Shown piece after piece: positions 33,327 through 51,025 of a stretch of DNA of 64,000 nucleotides. The notes under the pieces are model-generated. The model was given only the letters and a program-made list of their open reading frames with translations, was not told the DNA's origin and did no database searches. The stretch spans positions 27,352 through 91,351 of the forward strand of contig NZ_JBMHHY010000038.1 of NCBI RefSeq assembly GCF_049739465.1, given 5' to 3'. The position numbers were made by a program, and so were the translations under genes. The DNA is from Embleya sp049739465 (GTDB taxonomy: Bacteria; Actinomycetota; Actinomycetes; Streptomycetales; Streptomycetaceae). Position 1 is the first letter of the stretch, and each line of letters begins with the position of its first letter.

Positions 33327-34793
33327 TCAGACGCTGGGCCAGACGATGCTCTGGATCTCGCTGTAGGCGGCCAGCCCGTAGGAGCCGCCGTCACGGCCGA
33401 TGCCGGACTGCTTGAAGCCGCCGAACGGGGCCTCCATGTTGCGGCCCACGGTGTTCACCCCGACCCCGCCGGAGCGCAGCCGCCGGGCCACCGCGTAGGC
33501 GCGTGTGGTGTCGCCGGAGAAGACGTAGGAGATCAGCCCGTAGTCGGAGTCGTTGGCGAGCCGGATCGCCTCCTCCTCGTCCCCGTCGAACGGGATCACC
33601 GTGACCACCGGGCCGAAGAACTCCTCGCGCGCGATGGTCATCTCGTTGGTCGCGTCGGCGAACAACGTCGGCGCCACGTAGAAACCCTTCGCGAAGTCGG
33701 GCCGCTCGCCGCCGACCACCAGGCGGGCGCCCTCCTCGCGGCCCCGGGCGATCAGCGCCTCCACCCGGCCGCGCTGCACCGCGGAGATCACCGGGGTGAC
33801 CTGGGTGGCCGGGTCCAGCGGGCTGCCCACCTTGAGGCCCTTCGCATGCTCGGCGAGTCGCTCCACCAGCCGGTCGTAGATGCCGCGCTGGGCGATCACC
33901 CGGGTGGGCGCGGTGCAGATCTGGCCCGCGTAGAAGCTCCACACGGTGCCGATGCCGTGCACCGCCGCGTCCAGGTCCGCGTCGTCGAGCACGATGCACG
34001 CGCCCTTGCCGCCCAGCTCCATCAGCTGGCGCTTGAAGGTCCGGCTCGCCACCTGGGCGATCCGGGCGCCGATCAGCGTCGAGCCGGTGAAGCTGATCAT
34101 GTCCACGTGCGGCGAGTCCACGGTCGCCTCGGACACGTCCACGCCCGAACCGGTGACGATGTTCAGCACGCCGGCCGGCAGCCCGGCCTCGGCCAGCGCC
34201 TCGGCCATCCGGTACACCGCCAGCGGGTCCTGCGGCGCGGGCTTGACCACGACCGTGTTGCCCATCGCCAGGGCCGGCGCGACCTTGCCCGCGGTGTTCG
34301 CCAGCGGGTTGTTGTACGACGTGATGCAGGTGACCACGCCGACCGGCTGACGGACCTCCACGGCGCCGAAGATGCCCGCCCGGCTCAGCGCGGTCTCCGG
34401 GGTGGCCTGGGGGTTGAGCGCGAACTCGGTCGGCTCCAGGGCGCCCTTGGCGTAGCGCTTGAACCGCGAGTAGGTGGTGCCCAGCTGCATCATGCCCGCC
34501 ACCGCGAGCGTGGCGCCGGTCTCGGCGGAGGCCAGCGGGACCACCTCGCCGCCGAGCTTGAGGAACAGGTCCGCGGCCCGGTCCAGGATCCGGGAGCGTT
34601 CCTCGGGGGCGGTTCGCGACCACGTTCCGAACGCCTCGGCGGCCGCCGCCGTGGCCGCGTGCGCCTGCTCCACCGACGCGTCCGGCGCCAGGCCCACGAC
34701 CTCCTCGGTCGCCGGGTTGATCACCTCGTAGTGACCGCGCTCCGGCTCGACCCATTCGCCGCCGATGTAGAGCTTCTGCTGCGCGCTGCTCAT
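33327..34793 (-). CDS. NAD(P)-dependent aldehyde dehydrogenase
   Basis: A 488-residue ALDH-superfamily enzyme that oxidises an aldehyde to the acid. The catalytic Cys lies in SFYAGQICTAPTR (near 290), the general base Glu is in MELGGKGACIV, and NPLANTAGKVAPALAMGNTVVVKPA is the cofactor segment. EEFFGPVV and NMEAPFGGFKQSGIGRDGG are intact. The closest sense is a benzaldehyde- or betaine-type dehydrogenase, but the substrate is unknown. It diverges from mfd. Confidence 0.92.
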   Translation of the reverse strand: MSSAQQKLYIGGEWVEPERGHYEVINPATEEVVGLAPDASVEQAHAATAAAAEAFGTWSRTAPEERSRILDRAADLFLKLGGEVVPLASAETGATLAVAGMMQLGTTYSRFKRYAKGALEPTEFALNPQATPETALSRAGIFGAVEVRQPVGVVTCITSYNNPLANTAGKVAPALAMGNTVVVKPAPQDPLAVYRMAEALAEAGLPAGVLNIVTGSGVDVSEATVDSPHVDMISFTGSTLIGARIAQVASRTFKRQLMELGGKGACIVLDDADLDAAVHGIGTVWSFYAGQICTAPTRVIAQRGIYDRLVERLAEHAKGLKVGSPLDPATQVTPVISAVQRGRVEALIARGREEGARLVVGGERPDFAKGFYVAPTLFADATNEMTIAREEFFGPVVTVIPFDGDEEEAIRLANDSDYGLISYVFSGDTTRAYAVARRLRSGGVGVNTVGRNMEAPFGGFKQSGIGRDGGSYGLAAYSEIQSIVWPSV

Positions 34794-35056
34794 CGTGTCC
34801 GTCGCTCCCCTGGTCCGGCCGCCGCCCGGGACTCCCGACGGTCCGTCGAGAATCCGACGACCCGTCAGATTCGTGTTCGCAGGCCATTGGACCCCCTATC
34901 CGTCGCATTGCCAAGAGGTAGGGGTAGGCGGTGCTGGTCACAGTCGCGCACGCTCGGCGCAGGCGACACCGACCCCTTCGGGCGTAGGGTTGTCCGGGAA
35001 CCCCGGTCCTTTTCCAAGGTCGGGGCCGTTCGCGTTGCGGAGGATCCAACCGGCCC

Positions 35057-38617
<3,561 letters not shown>

Positions 38618-38626
38618 CCGGTCGCC

Positions 38627-38655
38627 CCCGGGCCGGCGCGAGGCGTCGGCCCGGG
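38627..38655 (+). terminator. Terminator after mfd
   Basis: Twelve-base arms with one mismatch (38627-38638 and 38644-38655) and a 5-base loop, ten bases after the stop. Confidence 0.65.
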
Positions 38656-38829
38656 CCCGGGCGGCGGGTCGGTTCGGGCCCGGTGGTCCGCCGGCGTGCG
38701 GATGATCTTGGCGAATCTGCGGACTTCGGGCGTGCCCGCCCGTATCTTTGATCGTTGGTCATGGGTCGCACGCCTGCCGTGGCCGACAGTCGTACCGCCG
38801 TACAGCGCCATCGAGCCTCGGGAGTTCGT

Positions 38830-39546
38830 GTGAGTCGCACGTCGCGTTCCGTCCCTGTCGATCCCGCGCACCGCCCGCGGCGAGCCGCCTCCCGGGCCCG
38901 GGTGGTCGCGGTGGGCCTGGTACTGGTCACCGGCCTGGCGTTGTCCGGCTGTTCGGAATCCAAGGCCGGGGCCGCCGCCATGGTCGGCGGGGACCGGATC
39001 GAGATCTCGACCCTGAACGCCAAGGTCGCCAAACTGGAGCAGGCATTCACCGCGCAGCATCTCCCGCTGGCCGGCAGCGGCGCCCAACTGGAGGCCAACC
39101 AGGCCGAGTTGGTGCAACTGATCCAGCGTCGGGTGGTCGACGAGGCGGCCCGCCGCAACCACATCTCGGTGACCGCGACCCAGGTGCTCCAGGCCCGGCG
39201 CACCCTGGAGGGCAGGTTCGGCAGCCCGCAGGCACTGCAGAACCGGCTGCTGCAGACCGGCGTGTTGCCCGGCGAGGTGGACGACTTCGTCCGGACCGAG
39301 GCACTCAAGCCGGAGATCGCCAAGGCGCGCGGGATCGACCTGGGCTCGGCCGACGCGCAGGCGCGGCTGAACCAGTATCTGGGCGATGTGGCGAGCTCGA
39401 TGAAGATCCAGGTGAACCCGAGGTACGGCACGTGGGACTCGGCCAAGCTGACCACCACCGCGGCGACCTACTCGTGGTTGGCCCCGGGCACCCAGCCCGC
39501 CACCGGCCTGGTCGAGGTGCCCACCGGCGCGGGGGGCGGCGCCTGA
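38830..39546 (+). CDS. SurA N-terminal-domain lipoprotein
   Basis: A 238-residue predicted lipoprotein. Basic residues and a hydrophobic run end in the lipobox LSGC with Cys41. The SurA-like helical chaperone domain follows (VVDEAARRNHISVTATQVLQARRTLEGRFGSPQALQNRLLQTGVLPGEVDDFV). There is no clear parvulin prolyl-isomerase domain, so it would be a chaperone-only form outside the membrane. The GTG at 38830 has GGGAG close upstream; the frame is open to 38755. It lies between mfd and mazG, as in other streptomycetes. Confidence 0.88.
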   Translation: MSRTSRSVPVDPAHRPRRAASRARVVAVGLVLVTGLALSGCSESKAGAAAMVGGDRIEISTLNAKVAKLEQAFTAQHLPLAGSGAQLEANQAELVQLIQRRVVDEAARRNHISVTATQVLQARRTLEGRFGSPQALQNRLLQTGVLPGEVDDFVRTEALKPEIAKARGIDLGSADAQARLNQYLGDVASSMKIQVNPRYGTWDSAKLTTTAATYSWLAPGTQPATGLVEVPTGAGGGA

Positions 39547-39567
39547 GTCGGACCGTAGGCTGGCCGG

Positions 39568-40629
39568 GTGAGTGACTCGTCTGCTTCCGCACCCGCCGTG
39601 CCCGTCAACCGCCTCGTCCTGCTCGCCACCACGCACCGGGTCGCCCCCGGCCTGCTGAGCCGGCCCGCGTGGCGGACGTTGCGCGCGGCGGCCGACGCGC
39701 CGACCGGGGGCGTGCTGACCGCCGACGCCGACCACCCGCAACTGCCGTATCTGCGCGAGGCGGGCATCGACGTGGAGGTGGTCGGCCTCGACGCCGGCCC
39801 GCGCGCGGTCGCCCGCGCACTGGTCGAGCGGGCCCGCACGGGGCTGGTGGTGTGGCTCGCGGGGACCGACGACGACCCGGGCCTGGGTCCGGCGCTCGGG
39901 CAGGTGGCGGCCGGGGAGCAGGACGGCGCGCCGATCCCGGAGATCGAACTGCTGCCCGGCGCGTGGGACCTGCCGGGGGCGCGGCTCCTGGACCTGGTCG
40001 CGGTCATGGACCGGCTGCGCTCGCCGGGCGGTTGCCCGTGGGACGCCAAGCAGACCCACGAGTCGCTGGCGCGGTATCTGGTCGAGGAGACCTACGAACT
40101 GGTGGACGCGATCGACTCGGGCGACCGCGAGCATCTGCGCGAGGAACTGGGCGACGTGCTGATGCAGGTGTTCTTCCACGCCCGGGTGGCCGAGGAGGAC
40201 GAGGCCGACCCGTTCTCCGTGGACGACGTGGCCGGCGGCATCGTGGCCAAGCTGATCAGCCGTCACCCACACGTGTTTGCCGACGTCGAGGCGGACACCC
40301 CGGAGGCGGTCGAGGCCAACTGGGACACGCTCAAGGCGGCCGAGAAGAGCGACCGGGCCTCGGCGCTCGACGGCGTGGCGCTCGGCCAGCCCGCCCTGGC
40401 GCTGGCGGCCAAGTACCTGTCCCGCACGGCCAAGGCGGGCCTGACCGTACCGACCCCGGCCCTCCCGCCCGCCATCGACCCGGACGCCTACACCGGCCCC
40501 GAGGCAATCGGCGACCTGCTCCTGGCCGTCACCGAACTGGCGGCCCGCCAAGGCGTGGACGCCGAAACCGCCCTGCGCGCCGCGACGCTGCGCCACGGCG
40601 CCCGCGTCCGCGAGGTCGAGGGGCGCTAG
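39568..40629 (+). CDS. mazG: MazG nucleoside triphosphate pyrophosphohydrolase
   Basis: A 353-residue protein. The MazG domain starts near residue 140 (LDLVAVMDRLRSPGGCPWDAKQTHESLARYLVEETYELVDAIDSGD) with the EExxE metal motifs (EETYE and REELGDVLMQVFFHARVAEE). It hydrolyses NTPs to NMP and pyrophosphate, probably for pool cleaning or stress control. The N-terminal 130 residues form a less conserved domain typical of actinobacterial forms. The GTG is 21 bases after the lipoprotein gene. Confidence 0.93.
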   Translation: MSDSSASAPAVPVNRLVLLATTHRVAPGLLSRPAWRTLRAAADAPTGGVLTADADHPQLPYLREAGIDVEVVGLDAGPRAVARALVERARTGLVVWLAGTDDDPGLGPALGQVAAGEQDGAPIPEIELLPGAWDLPGARLLDLVAVMDRLRSPGGCPWDAKQTHESLARYLVEETYELVDAIDSGDREHLREELGDVLMQVFFHARVAEEDEADPFSVDDVAGGIVAKLISRHPHVFADVEADTPEAVEANWDTLKAAEKSDRASALDGVALGQPALALAAKYLSRTAKAGLTVPTPALPPAIDPDAYTGPEAIGDLLLAVTELAARQGVDAETALRAATLRHGARVREVEGR

Positions 40630-40675
40630 TCGAGGGGCGCCGGCCGAAACCCCCACCGCCGCCGCCCGAAACAGC

Positions 40676-40713
40676 CGAGGGCCCGGAAACCGATCTCGGT
40701 TTCCGGGCCCTCG
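40676..40713. terminator. Bidirectional terminator between mazG and sdhB
   Basis: Perfect 17-bp arms (40676-40692 with 40697-40713) around ATCT, lying between the convergent mazG and sdhB genes. It marks the boundary between the mfd-mazG block and the sdh block. Confidence 0.85.
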
Positions 40714-40726
40714 TCGGGTCAATCGA

Positions 40727-41505
40727 TCACACCCGGCGGAAGATCAGCGCGCGCTTCACTTCCTGGATCGCCTTGGTGACCTCGATGCCACGCGGGCACG
40801 CGTCGGTGCAGTTGAAGGTCGTCCGGCAACGCCACACGCCCTCCTTCTCGTTGAGGATCTCCAGGCGCTCCTCGGCGCCCTCGTCCCGCGAGTCGAAGAT
40901 GAACCGGTGTGCGTTGACGATCGCGGCCGGGCCGAAGTACTGCCCGTCGCTCCAGAACACCGGGCACGACGTGGTGCACGCCGCGCACAGGATGCACTTG
41001 GTGGTGTCGTCGAACCGTTCCCGGTCCTCGGGACTTTGCAGCCGCTCGCGCGTCGGCTCGTTGCCGGACGTGATCAGGAACGGCATCACATCCTTGTACG
41101 CCTGCATGAACGGGTCCATGTCGACGACGAGGTCCTTCTCCAGCTTCAGGCCCTTGATCGCCTCGACCGTGATCGGCTTGGACATGTCCAAGTCCTTGAC
41201 CAGGGTCTTGCAGGCCAGCCGGTTGCGGCCGTTGATCCGCATCGCGTCCGAGCCGCAGATCCCGTGCGCGCACGAGCGGCGGAAGGTCAGCGAACCGTCC
41301 TGCTCCGCCTTGATCTTCATCATCGCGGTCAGGATGCGCTCGGTCGGGTCGGCCTCGACCCGGAAGTCCTGCCAGTGCGGCTCGGTGTCCGTCTCCGGGT
41401 TGAACCGGCGGATCCGCAGCGTGATCACGATCGGCGTGTGGTCGCGCTCGGCGGCCGTGTTGCCGTGCCCGGTGCCGGGCGCGGTCTCTTCCACTACGGC
41501 AGTCA

Positions 41506-41506
<1 letters not shown>
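40727..41506 (-). CDS. sdhB: Succinate dehydrogenase iron-sulfur subunit
   Basis: A 259-residue SdhB that moves electrons from the flavoprotein to quinone through three clusters. The [2Fe-2S] ligands are in CAHGICGSDAMRINGRNRLAC, and the [4Fe-4S] and [3Fe-4S] ligands are in CILCAACTTSCP and CTDACPRGIEV. It is membrane-peripheral on the cytosolic side. Its ATG overlaps the sdhA stop (ATGA), the usual sdhCDAB coupling. Confidence 0.97.
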
Positions 41507-43263
<1,757 letters not shown>

Positions 43264-43291
43264 GATGCTCGTTCAGTCCTCGGGGTACTGG

Positions 43292-43738
43292 TCAGCTGCC
43301 GATGTTCGGGTCGAAGGTGAAGATCACCAATGTCCCCAGGAAAAGCACGATCAGCGCGGACGTGTAGAGCAGCGTCTTGAGCCAGAACCGGGTCTGGTCC
43401 CGCTCCGCGTAGTCGTTGATGATCGTGCGCAGACCGTTGACACCGTGCAGCTCGGCGAGCCACAGCATGATCAGGTCCCACGACTGCCAGAACGGCGACG
43501 CCCAGCGACCGGCGACGAACGCGAAGCCGATCCGGCTGACCCCGCCGTCGAGGACGAGCTGAATGAGCAGGTGGCCGAGCACCAGCACGACCAGGAGGAT
43601 CCCGGACAGCCGCATGAACAGCCAGCTGTAGAGCTCGAAGTTGGTCTTCGTCGAGCGCGGCGAACGCTTGCTGCGGGGGGACTCGATCGACGGACCGCCG
43701 CCGTGGATCTTGGGTGCGTTCTCGATGGTTGCGGACAC
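43292..43738 (-). CDS. sdhD: Succinate dehydrogenase membrane anchor subunit
   Basis: A 148-residue SdhD with three membrane helices (about 43-65, 90-105 and 120-140). The haem/quinone signatures are LFMRLSGILLVVLVLGHLL and LHGVNGLRTIINDY. A charged N-terminus rich in Ser, Arg and Lys precedes helix 1. It begins with GTG one base after the sdhC stop. Confidence 0.93.
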   Translation of the reverse strand: MSATIENAPKIHGGGPSIESPRSKRSPRSTKTNFELYSWLFMRLSGILLVVLVLGHLLIQLVLDGGVSRIGFAFVAGRWASPFWQSWDLIMLWLAELHGVNGLRTIINDYAERDQTRFWLKTLLYTSALIVLFLGTLVIFTFDPNIGS

Positions 43739-43739
43739 T

Positions 43740-44120
43740 TCAGCTCCCGAAGACGGTCTTGATCGAGTGCTCCAGGATCCGCGGCAGGCTGGCGGCCATC
43801 AGGATCAGCCACACGCCGAGCACCGCCCACAACATCTGCTTCTGGTAGCGCGGGCCCTTCTCCCAGAAGTCCACCGCGATGATCCGCAGACCATTGAGTG
43901 CGTGGAACAGGATGGCCGCGACGAGCCCGTACTCGAGCAGGTTGACGAACGGGTTCTTGTAGATCTCGATCGTCTGGTCGTACGCCTCGGGCGATACGCG
44001 AACGAGTGCGGTGTCGAGGACGTGCGCGAACAGGAAGAAGAAGATGAGGACGCCGGTGACTCGATGAGCCACCCAGGACCACATGCCTTCCCGGCCGCGG
44101 TAGAGCGTTCCAGCCGGCAC
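43740..44120 (-). CDS. sdhC: Succinate dehydrogenase cytochrome b subunit
   Basis: A 126-residue SdhC with three helices. GMWSWVAHRVTGVLIFFFLFAHVLDTALV carries the HRxTG signature, and FHALNGLRIIAVDF matches the haem-His helix. The GTG start has CGGAGGG 8 bases before it; the longer upstream frame lacks any hydrophobic or family feature. First gene of the sdhCDAB operon. Confidence 0.93.
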   Translation of the reverse strand: MPAGTLYRGREGMWSWVAHRVTGVLIFFFLFAHVLDTALVRVSPEAYDQTIEIYKNPFVNLLEYGLVAAILFHALNGLRIIAVDFWEKGPRYQKQMLWAVLGVWLILMAASLPRILEHSIKTVFGS

Positions 44121-44515
44121 GGAAACTACCCTCCGGGTGCGGTACAGGTGGGGACACGGCCGGCTGGGAGGGTGTCCGCATTCGGTGTCGGACCCTCTGG
44201 ATGTCGGTCGGCCCGGCCGGGTATCGGTCGCCCGGCCCCGGCCATGGTAGCCACCGTTGCGGGGCCCTCTTGTGGCAGGGCGCGCGATGTGATCGATTCC
44301 GCACGGCAGAGTGGAACCATCCGGGTGACGGGCACGTCTCGGGTCACGGATCCCTGACGCCCCGTCAGCACCCGTCCGGGTGAAAGCGCCACGCTTGCGG
44401 ACGAAAGTTCGGGGCAAGCGCGAAGGCCCAGGTCGGCGAGGTGACCGACGGGTAGGGCCGGCATCACATCGCTTGTGCGTATTCATCGGACCCGGTGATC
44501 CCTACGATGCGACGC
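44121..44515. other. Divergent region between sdhC and mutA
   Basis: About 390 bases with both promoters. A possible -10 (TATTCAT) lies near 44480, upstream of mutA. TGTGATCGATTCCGCA near 44287 is only a partial Crp-like dyad. I found no cobalamin-riboswitch box ahead of mutA. No reading frame of its own. Confidence 0.5.
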
Positions 44516-46419
44516 ATGACGGAGGCTACTGTCGATGGCGGCACGTCTACCGGATCCACCTTCGCGAGCCGATTCCCGCAACCCACGCGGGAACAATGGC
44601 AGCGCCTCGTGGCCGGCGTGCTCCGCAAATCGAAGGTGCTGGGCGAGCACGACGCGCCCGAGCGCCCCGAAGACCTGCTGGCGACCACCACCTACGACGG
44701 CATCGAGCTGTCCCCGCTCTACACCGAGGCGGCCGCGCGGCCGGGCGTGCCGGGGCTGAGCCCGTTCGTCCGGGGCTCGCGCGCGGCCGGACACGCGGCC
44801 GACGGTTGGGACGTGCGCCAATTGCACGCGGACACCGACCCGGCCCGGGCCAACGAGAGCGTGCTCGCGGATCTGGAGAACGGCGTCACATCCGTCTTCC
44901 TGCACGTGGGCGACGGCGCGTTGGCCCCCGCCGAACTCGCCCGCGCACTCGACGGCGTGTTGCTCGACCTGGCGCCGGTGGCCCTGACCACCGGCGCCGA
45001 TTTCGTCGCCGCCGGCGACGCGTTGCTCGCCGTCTTCCGGGCGAGCGGCGTGGCGCCGGGCGAGTTGCGCGGCAACCTCGGGGCCGACCCGATCTCGCAG
45101 CACGCCCGCACCGGTTCGGGGGCCGACCCGGCCGCCGCCGCCGACCTCGCGGCGCGCGCCCACGCCGAGTTCCCCGGCATCCAGGCGATCGCCGTGGACG
45201 GGCAGCCCTACCACGAGGCGGGCGGCTCGGACGGCCAGGAACTCGGCGCGGCGACCGCCGCCGGCGTCGCCTACCTGCGCGCGCTGACCGCCGCCGGGCT
45301 CGACGTGGACACCGCGCTCGGCCTGGTCGAGTTCCGCTTCGCGGCCACCGCCGAGCAGTTCCCCACCATCGCCAAGCTGCGCGCGGCCCGCCGGTTGTGG
45401 GCCCGGGTCGCCCAGGCATCCGGCGCCGCCCCGACCGCCGGCGCCCAGCGCCAGCACGCGCTGACCTCGTGGGCGATGACCACCCGGCGCGACCCCTGGG
45501 TCAACATGTTGCGCACCACGGTCGCCGCCTTCGCGGCCGGCGTCGGCGGCGCCGACGCGGTCACCGTGCGCTCCTTCGACGCGGCGATCGGCCTGCCCGA
45601 CCCGTTCTCCCGGCGGATCGCCCGCAATACGCAGGCGCTGCTCCTGGAGGAGTCGCACCTCGCGCAGGTGATCGACCCGGCCGGCGGCTCGTGGTTCGTC
45701 GAACAGCTCACCGACGATCTCGCGCGCGCCGGCTGGGCGTTCTTCCAGGAGATCGAACGGCGCGGCGGCATCGTCGCGGTGCTCGACTCGGGTTGGCTGG
45801 CCGAGCGGTTGGCCGAGGTCCGGGCGCAGCGGGACCGCGACATCGCCGATCGCACCGACCCGATCACCGGCGTGAGCGAGTTCCCCAACCTGACCGAGGC
45901 ACCCGTCGTGCGCGCACCCGCGCCCGAGCCGCCGGTCTCCGCCGCCGGCCTGCCGAGGGTGCGCTACGCCGAGCCGTACGAGGCGTTGCGCGATCGCTCC
46001 GACGCGCTGCTCGCCGCCACCGGCGCCCGCCCGACCGTCTTCCTGGCCACCCTCGGCCCGCTCGCCCGGTACACCGCGCGGGCCGGCTTCGCCACGAACC
46101 TGTTCGCCGCCGGTGGCATCGCCGCCGCCGAGGCGGGCAGCACCGCGGTGGACGACAGTGCCGCGGCGCAGGTCGTCGAGCGCTGGACGGCGGCCGGCCG
46201 ACCGGCGACGGTGGTGCTGACCTCCTCGGAGCAGCTCTACGCCACACTGGCCGCCCCGGTGGCCGCAGCGCTGCGTGCGGCCGGCGCCCGACGGATCCTG
46301 CTCGCCGGCCAAAAGGCGCACGGAGCCGAGCCGGACGGGTACGTGTACACCGGGTGCGACGCGCTCGCCGTCCTGCACGCCACGTACGAGACCCTGGCGG
46401 AAACCCCGGAGGGGGCGAA

Positions 46420-46423
<4 letters not shown>
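44516..46423 (+). CDS. mutA: Methylmalonyl-CoA mutase small (beta) subunit
   Basis: A 635-residue small subunit of the B12 enzyme that interconverts methylmalonyl-CoA and succinyl-CoA. It keeps the TIM-barrel part (LSPFVRGSRAAGHAADGWDVRQLHADTDP, IAVDGQPYHEAGGSDGQELGAATAAGVAYLRAL) and a degenerate cobalamin-binding C-terminus lacking DxHxxG. The heterodimer is inactive without MutB. Three starts are possible: GTG 44495, ATG 44507 and ATG 44516; none has a good ribosome-binding site. The stop overlaps the mutB ATG (ATGA). Confidence 0.93.
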
Positions 46424-48635
<2,212 letters not shown>

Positions 48636-48636
<1 letters not shown>

Positions 48637-49634
48637 TGGCACGGGTGATCGACGTCGGCGCGTATGCCGAAGGTGTGCTCGCGGGCAACCGGACGATCCT
48701 GGCCCGGGCGGTCACGCTGGTCGAGTCCACCCGGGCCGACCATCGCGACCTCGCGCAGGAGTTGCTGGTCAAGCTGTTGCCGCACGCCGGCGGTGCCCAC
48801 CGGGTGGGCATCACCGGCGTGCCCGGGGTGGGCAAGTCGACCTTCATCGAGACGCTGGGCACCCGGCTGACCGGCGAGGGGCATCGGGTGGCGGTGCTCG
48901 CCGTCGACCCGTCCTCGTCCCGGCACGGCGGCAGCATCCTGGGCGACAAGACCCGGATGGGCCGACTCGCGGTGGACGAGCACGCGTTCGTGCGGCCCTC
49001 GCCGACCGCCGGCACGCTCGGCGGGGTGGCGCGGGCCACCCGCGAGTCGATCGTGTTGATGGAGGCGGCGGGCTACGACGTCGTGCTCGTGGAGACGGTC
49101 GGCGTGGGGCAGTCCGAGACGACCGTGGCGAACATGGTCGACTGCTTTCTGTTCCTGACCCTGGCCCGGACCGGTGATCAGCTCCAGGGCATCAAGAAGG
49201 GCGTCCTGGAGCTGGCGGACGTGGTGGCGGTGAACAAGGCGGACGGCGAGTACGCCCTCCCCGCCCGCCGCGCGGCCCGCGAACTGGCCGGTGCGCTGCG
49301 CCTGATGCGGCGCCCGGGGGAGTCCTGGACCACGCCGGTGCTGACCTGCTCCGGGCTGTCCGGGGAGGGCCTGGACGACGTCTGGGGAGCCGTCCTCAAG
49401 CATCGGCAAACGCTGGAGGCCACCGGCGAGTCGGCCGAGCTGCGGCGCCGGCAGCAGGTGGACTGGACCTGGGCGACGGTGTACGACGCGTTGCTCGCCG
49501 AGCTGCGCGGGCACCCCGCAGTACGGGCTATCGTGCCCGACCTGGAACGCGACGTGCGGGCCGGCCATCTCACCGCGACGCTTGCCGCGTCTCGCATCCT
49601 GGACGCGTTCCATGGGCGGCAAGGGAAGTCCTGA
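48636..49634 (+). CDS. meaB: Methylmalonyl-CoA mutase-associated GTPase
   Basis: A 332-residue G3E-family GTPase that loads and protects cobalamin in the mutase. Walker A is GVPGVGKST (61-69), the Mg loop DPSSSRHGGSILGDKTRM is present, VLVETVGVGQSE is the switch region, and NKADG is the base-specificity loop. Third in the coupled mutA-mutB-meaB operon. Confidence 0.96.
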
Positions 49635-49819
49635 GCAATCGGGGCGCTTGGTCGATACGGGGTCGAGCGGGCCGAAGTCGGCCATTGTCGGAACGAGCGC
49701 ACAGTCATACCCCAACCGGCCGTAGCGCATGCGCCGGCGGGACGCTTTTTTCTCACCCGAACGGGGGTAATTCGCTCCCTACCACGTCGGTAGGGCCGAT
49801 GCAACGTAGTCTTGCGTGG

Positions 49820-51025
49820 GTGAGCGAATCCCTCCCCGCCCGGGCCGCCGGCAAAGCCGCGGCTTTCGCCGACGAGCTCGTCGCCTTTCGACGCGACCTG
49901 CACATGCACCCAGAGCTCGGTCGGGAGGAGTTCCGCACCACCGGGCTCATCCGGGAACGGTTGGTGCGCGCGGGACTGACCCCCCGGTTGTTGCCCGGCA
50001 CCGGCCTGGTGTGCGACATCAGACCCGAACGGGCCTCGCCGGGCGGTCACTTCGACGAGGGGCTGATCGCGTTCCGCGGCGACATCGACGCGCTGCCCGT
50101 GGCCGACGTCAAGGACGTGCCCTACCGCTCGACGGTGCCCGGCCGGGCGCACGCGTGCGGTCACGACGTGCACACCTCGATCGTGCTCGGCACCGCTCTG
50201 GTGCTGGCCGAGTTCGCCCGCGAGGGGTTGTTGCCGCGCCCGGTCCGGCTGATCTTCCAGCCGGCCGAGGAGAAGCTGCCAGGCGGCGCGCTGGACGTGA
50301 TCAAGGCGGGCGGTCTGGACGGCGTCGCGGAGATCCACGCGATCCACTGCGACCCCAAGGTGGAGGTGGGCCGGGTCGGACTGCGCTCCGGCGCGATCAC
50401 CTCGGCCTGCGACCGCGTGGTGATCACCCTCGGCGGCGCGGGCGGGCACACCGCGCGCCCGCATCGCACCACCGACCTGGTCACCGCGCTGGCCAAGATG
50501 GCCGCCGAGCTGCCCTCGGTGTTCTCCCGGCGGATCGACCCGCGCTCGGGCGCGAGCCTGGTGTGGGGACGAATCGAATCCGGCTCGGCGCCCAACGTGA
50601 TCCCGCAACACGGCGAGCTGGAGGGCACGCTGCGCTGCCTGGACCTGGAGGCGTGGCGGCAGGCCCCGGATCTGCTGCACGAGCTGGTCGACGCGATCGC
50701 CTCGACCTACGGCGCCAAGTGGGAGCTGGAGCACCACCGGGGTGTGCCGCCGGTGGTCAACGACCCGGACGCGGTCGCCGCGATGCGCACGATCGCCACC
50801 GGCGTACTGGGCGCGCAGGCGGTCGAGGGCACCGAGCAGAGCCTGGGCGGCGAGGACTTCTCGTGGTTCCTGGACCAGGTCCCCGGGCAGCTGACCCGGC
50901 TCGGCGTGCGACCGGTCGGACACCCCGTATACGACTTGCACCAGGGGCAGTTCGACGTCGACGAGCGGGCCATCGGGGTCGGTGTCGAGCTGTTCGCCGG
51001 GCTGGCGCTGCGGCCCTTTCGCTGA
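49820..51025 (+). CDS. M20-family amidohydrolase
   Basis: A 401-residue zinc-type M20 peptidase/amidohydrolase. FRRDLHMHPELGREEFRT is the family start. The metal ligands are in ACGHDVHTSIVLG and PAEEKLPGG, with a later GGEDFSWFLDQVPG. It probably removes an acyl or amino-acid group from a small conjugate; the substrate is unknown. The GTG at 49820 gives the usual N-terminus. TAGTCT about 10 bases before it could be a -10 box, making the mRNA leaderless. ATG 49799 is an alternative start. Confidence 0.88.
   Translation: MSESLPARAAGKAAAFADELVAFRRDLHMHPELGREEFRTTGLIRERLVRAGLTPRLLPGTGLVCDIRPERASPGGHFDEGLIAFRGDIDALPVADVKDVPYRSTVPGRAHACGHDVHTSIVLGTALVLAEFAREGLLPRPVRLIFQPAEEKLPGGALDVIKAGGLDGVAEIHAIHCDPKVEVGRVGLRSGAITSACDRVVITLGGAGGHTARPHRTTDLVTALAKMAAELPSVFSRRIDPRSGASLVWGRIESGSAPNVIPQHGELEGTLRCLDLEAWRQAPDLLHELVDAIASTYGAKWELEHHRGVPPVVNDPDAVAAMRTIATGVLGAQAVEGTEQSLGGEDFSWFLDQVPGQLTRLGVRPVGHPVYDLHQGQFDVDERAIGVGVELFAGLALRPFR

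Noticed and set aside
44287..44302. Crp-like site near sdhC
   Set aside because: Only one half fits TGTGA; the other half matches poorly.
44121..44515. Cobalamin riboswitch before mutA
   Set aside because: No B12-box-like sequence and no room for the fold next to a start codon that may be leaderless.
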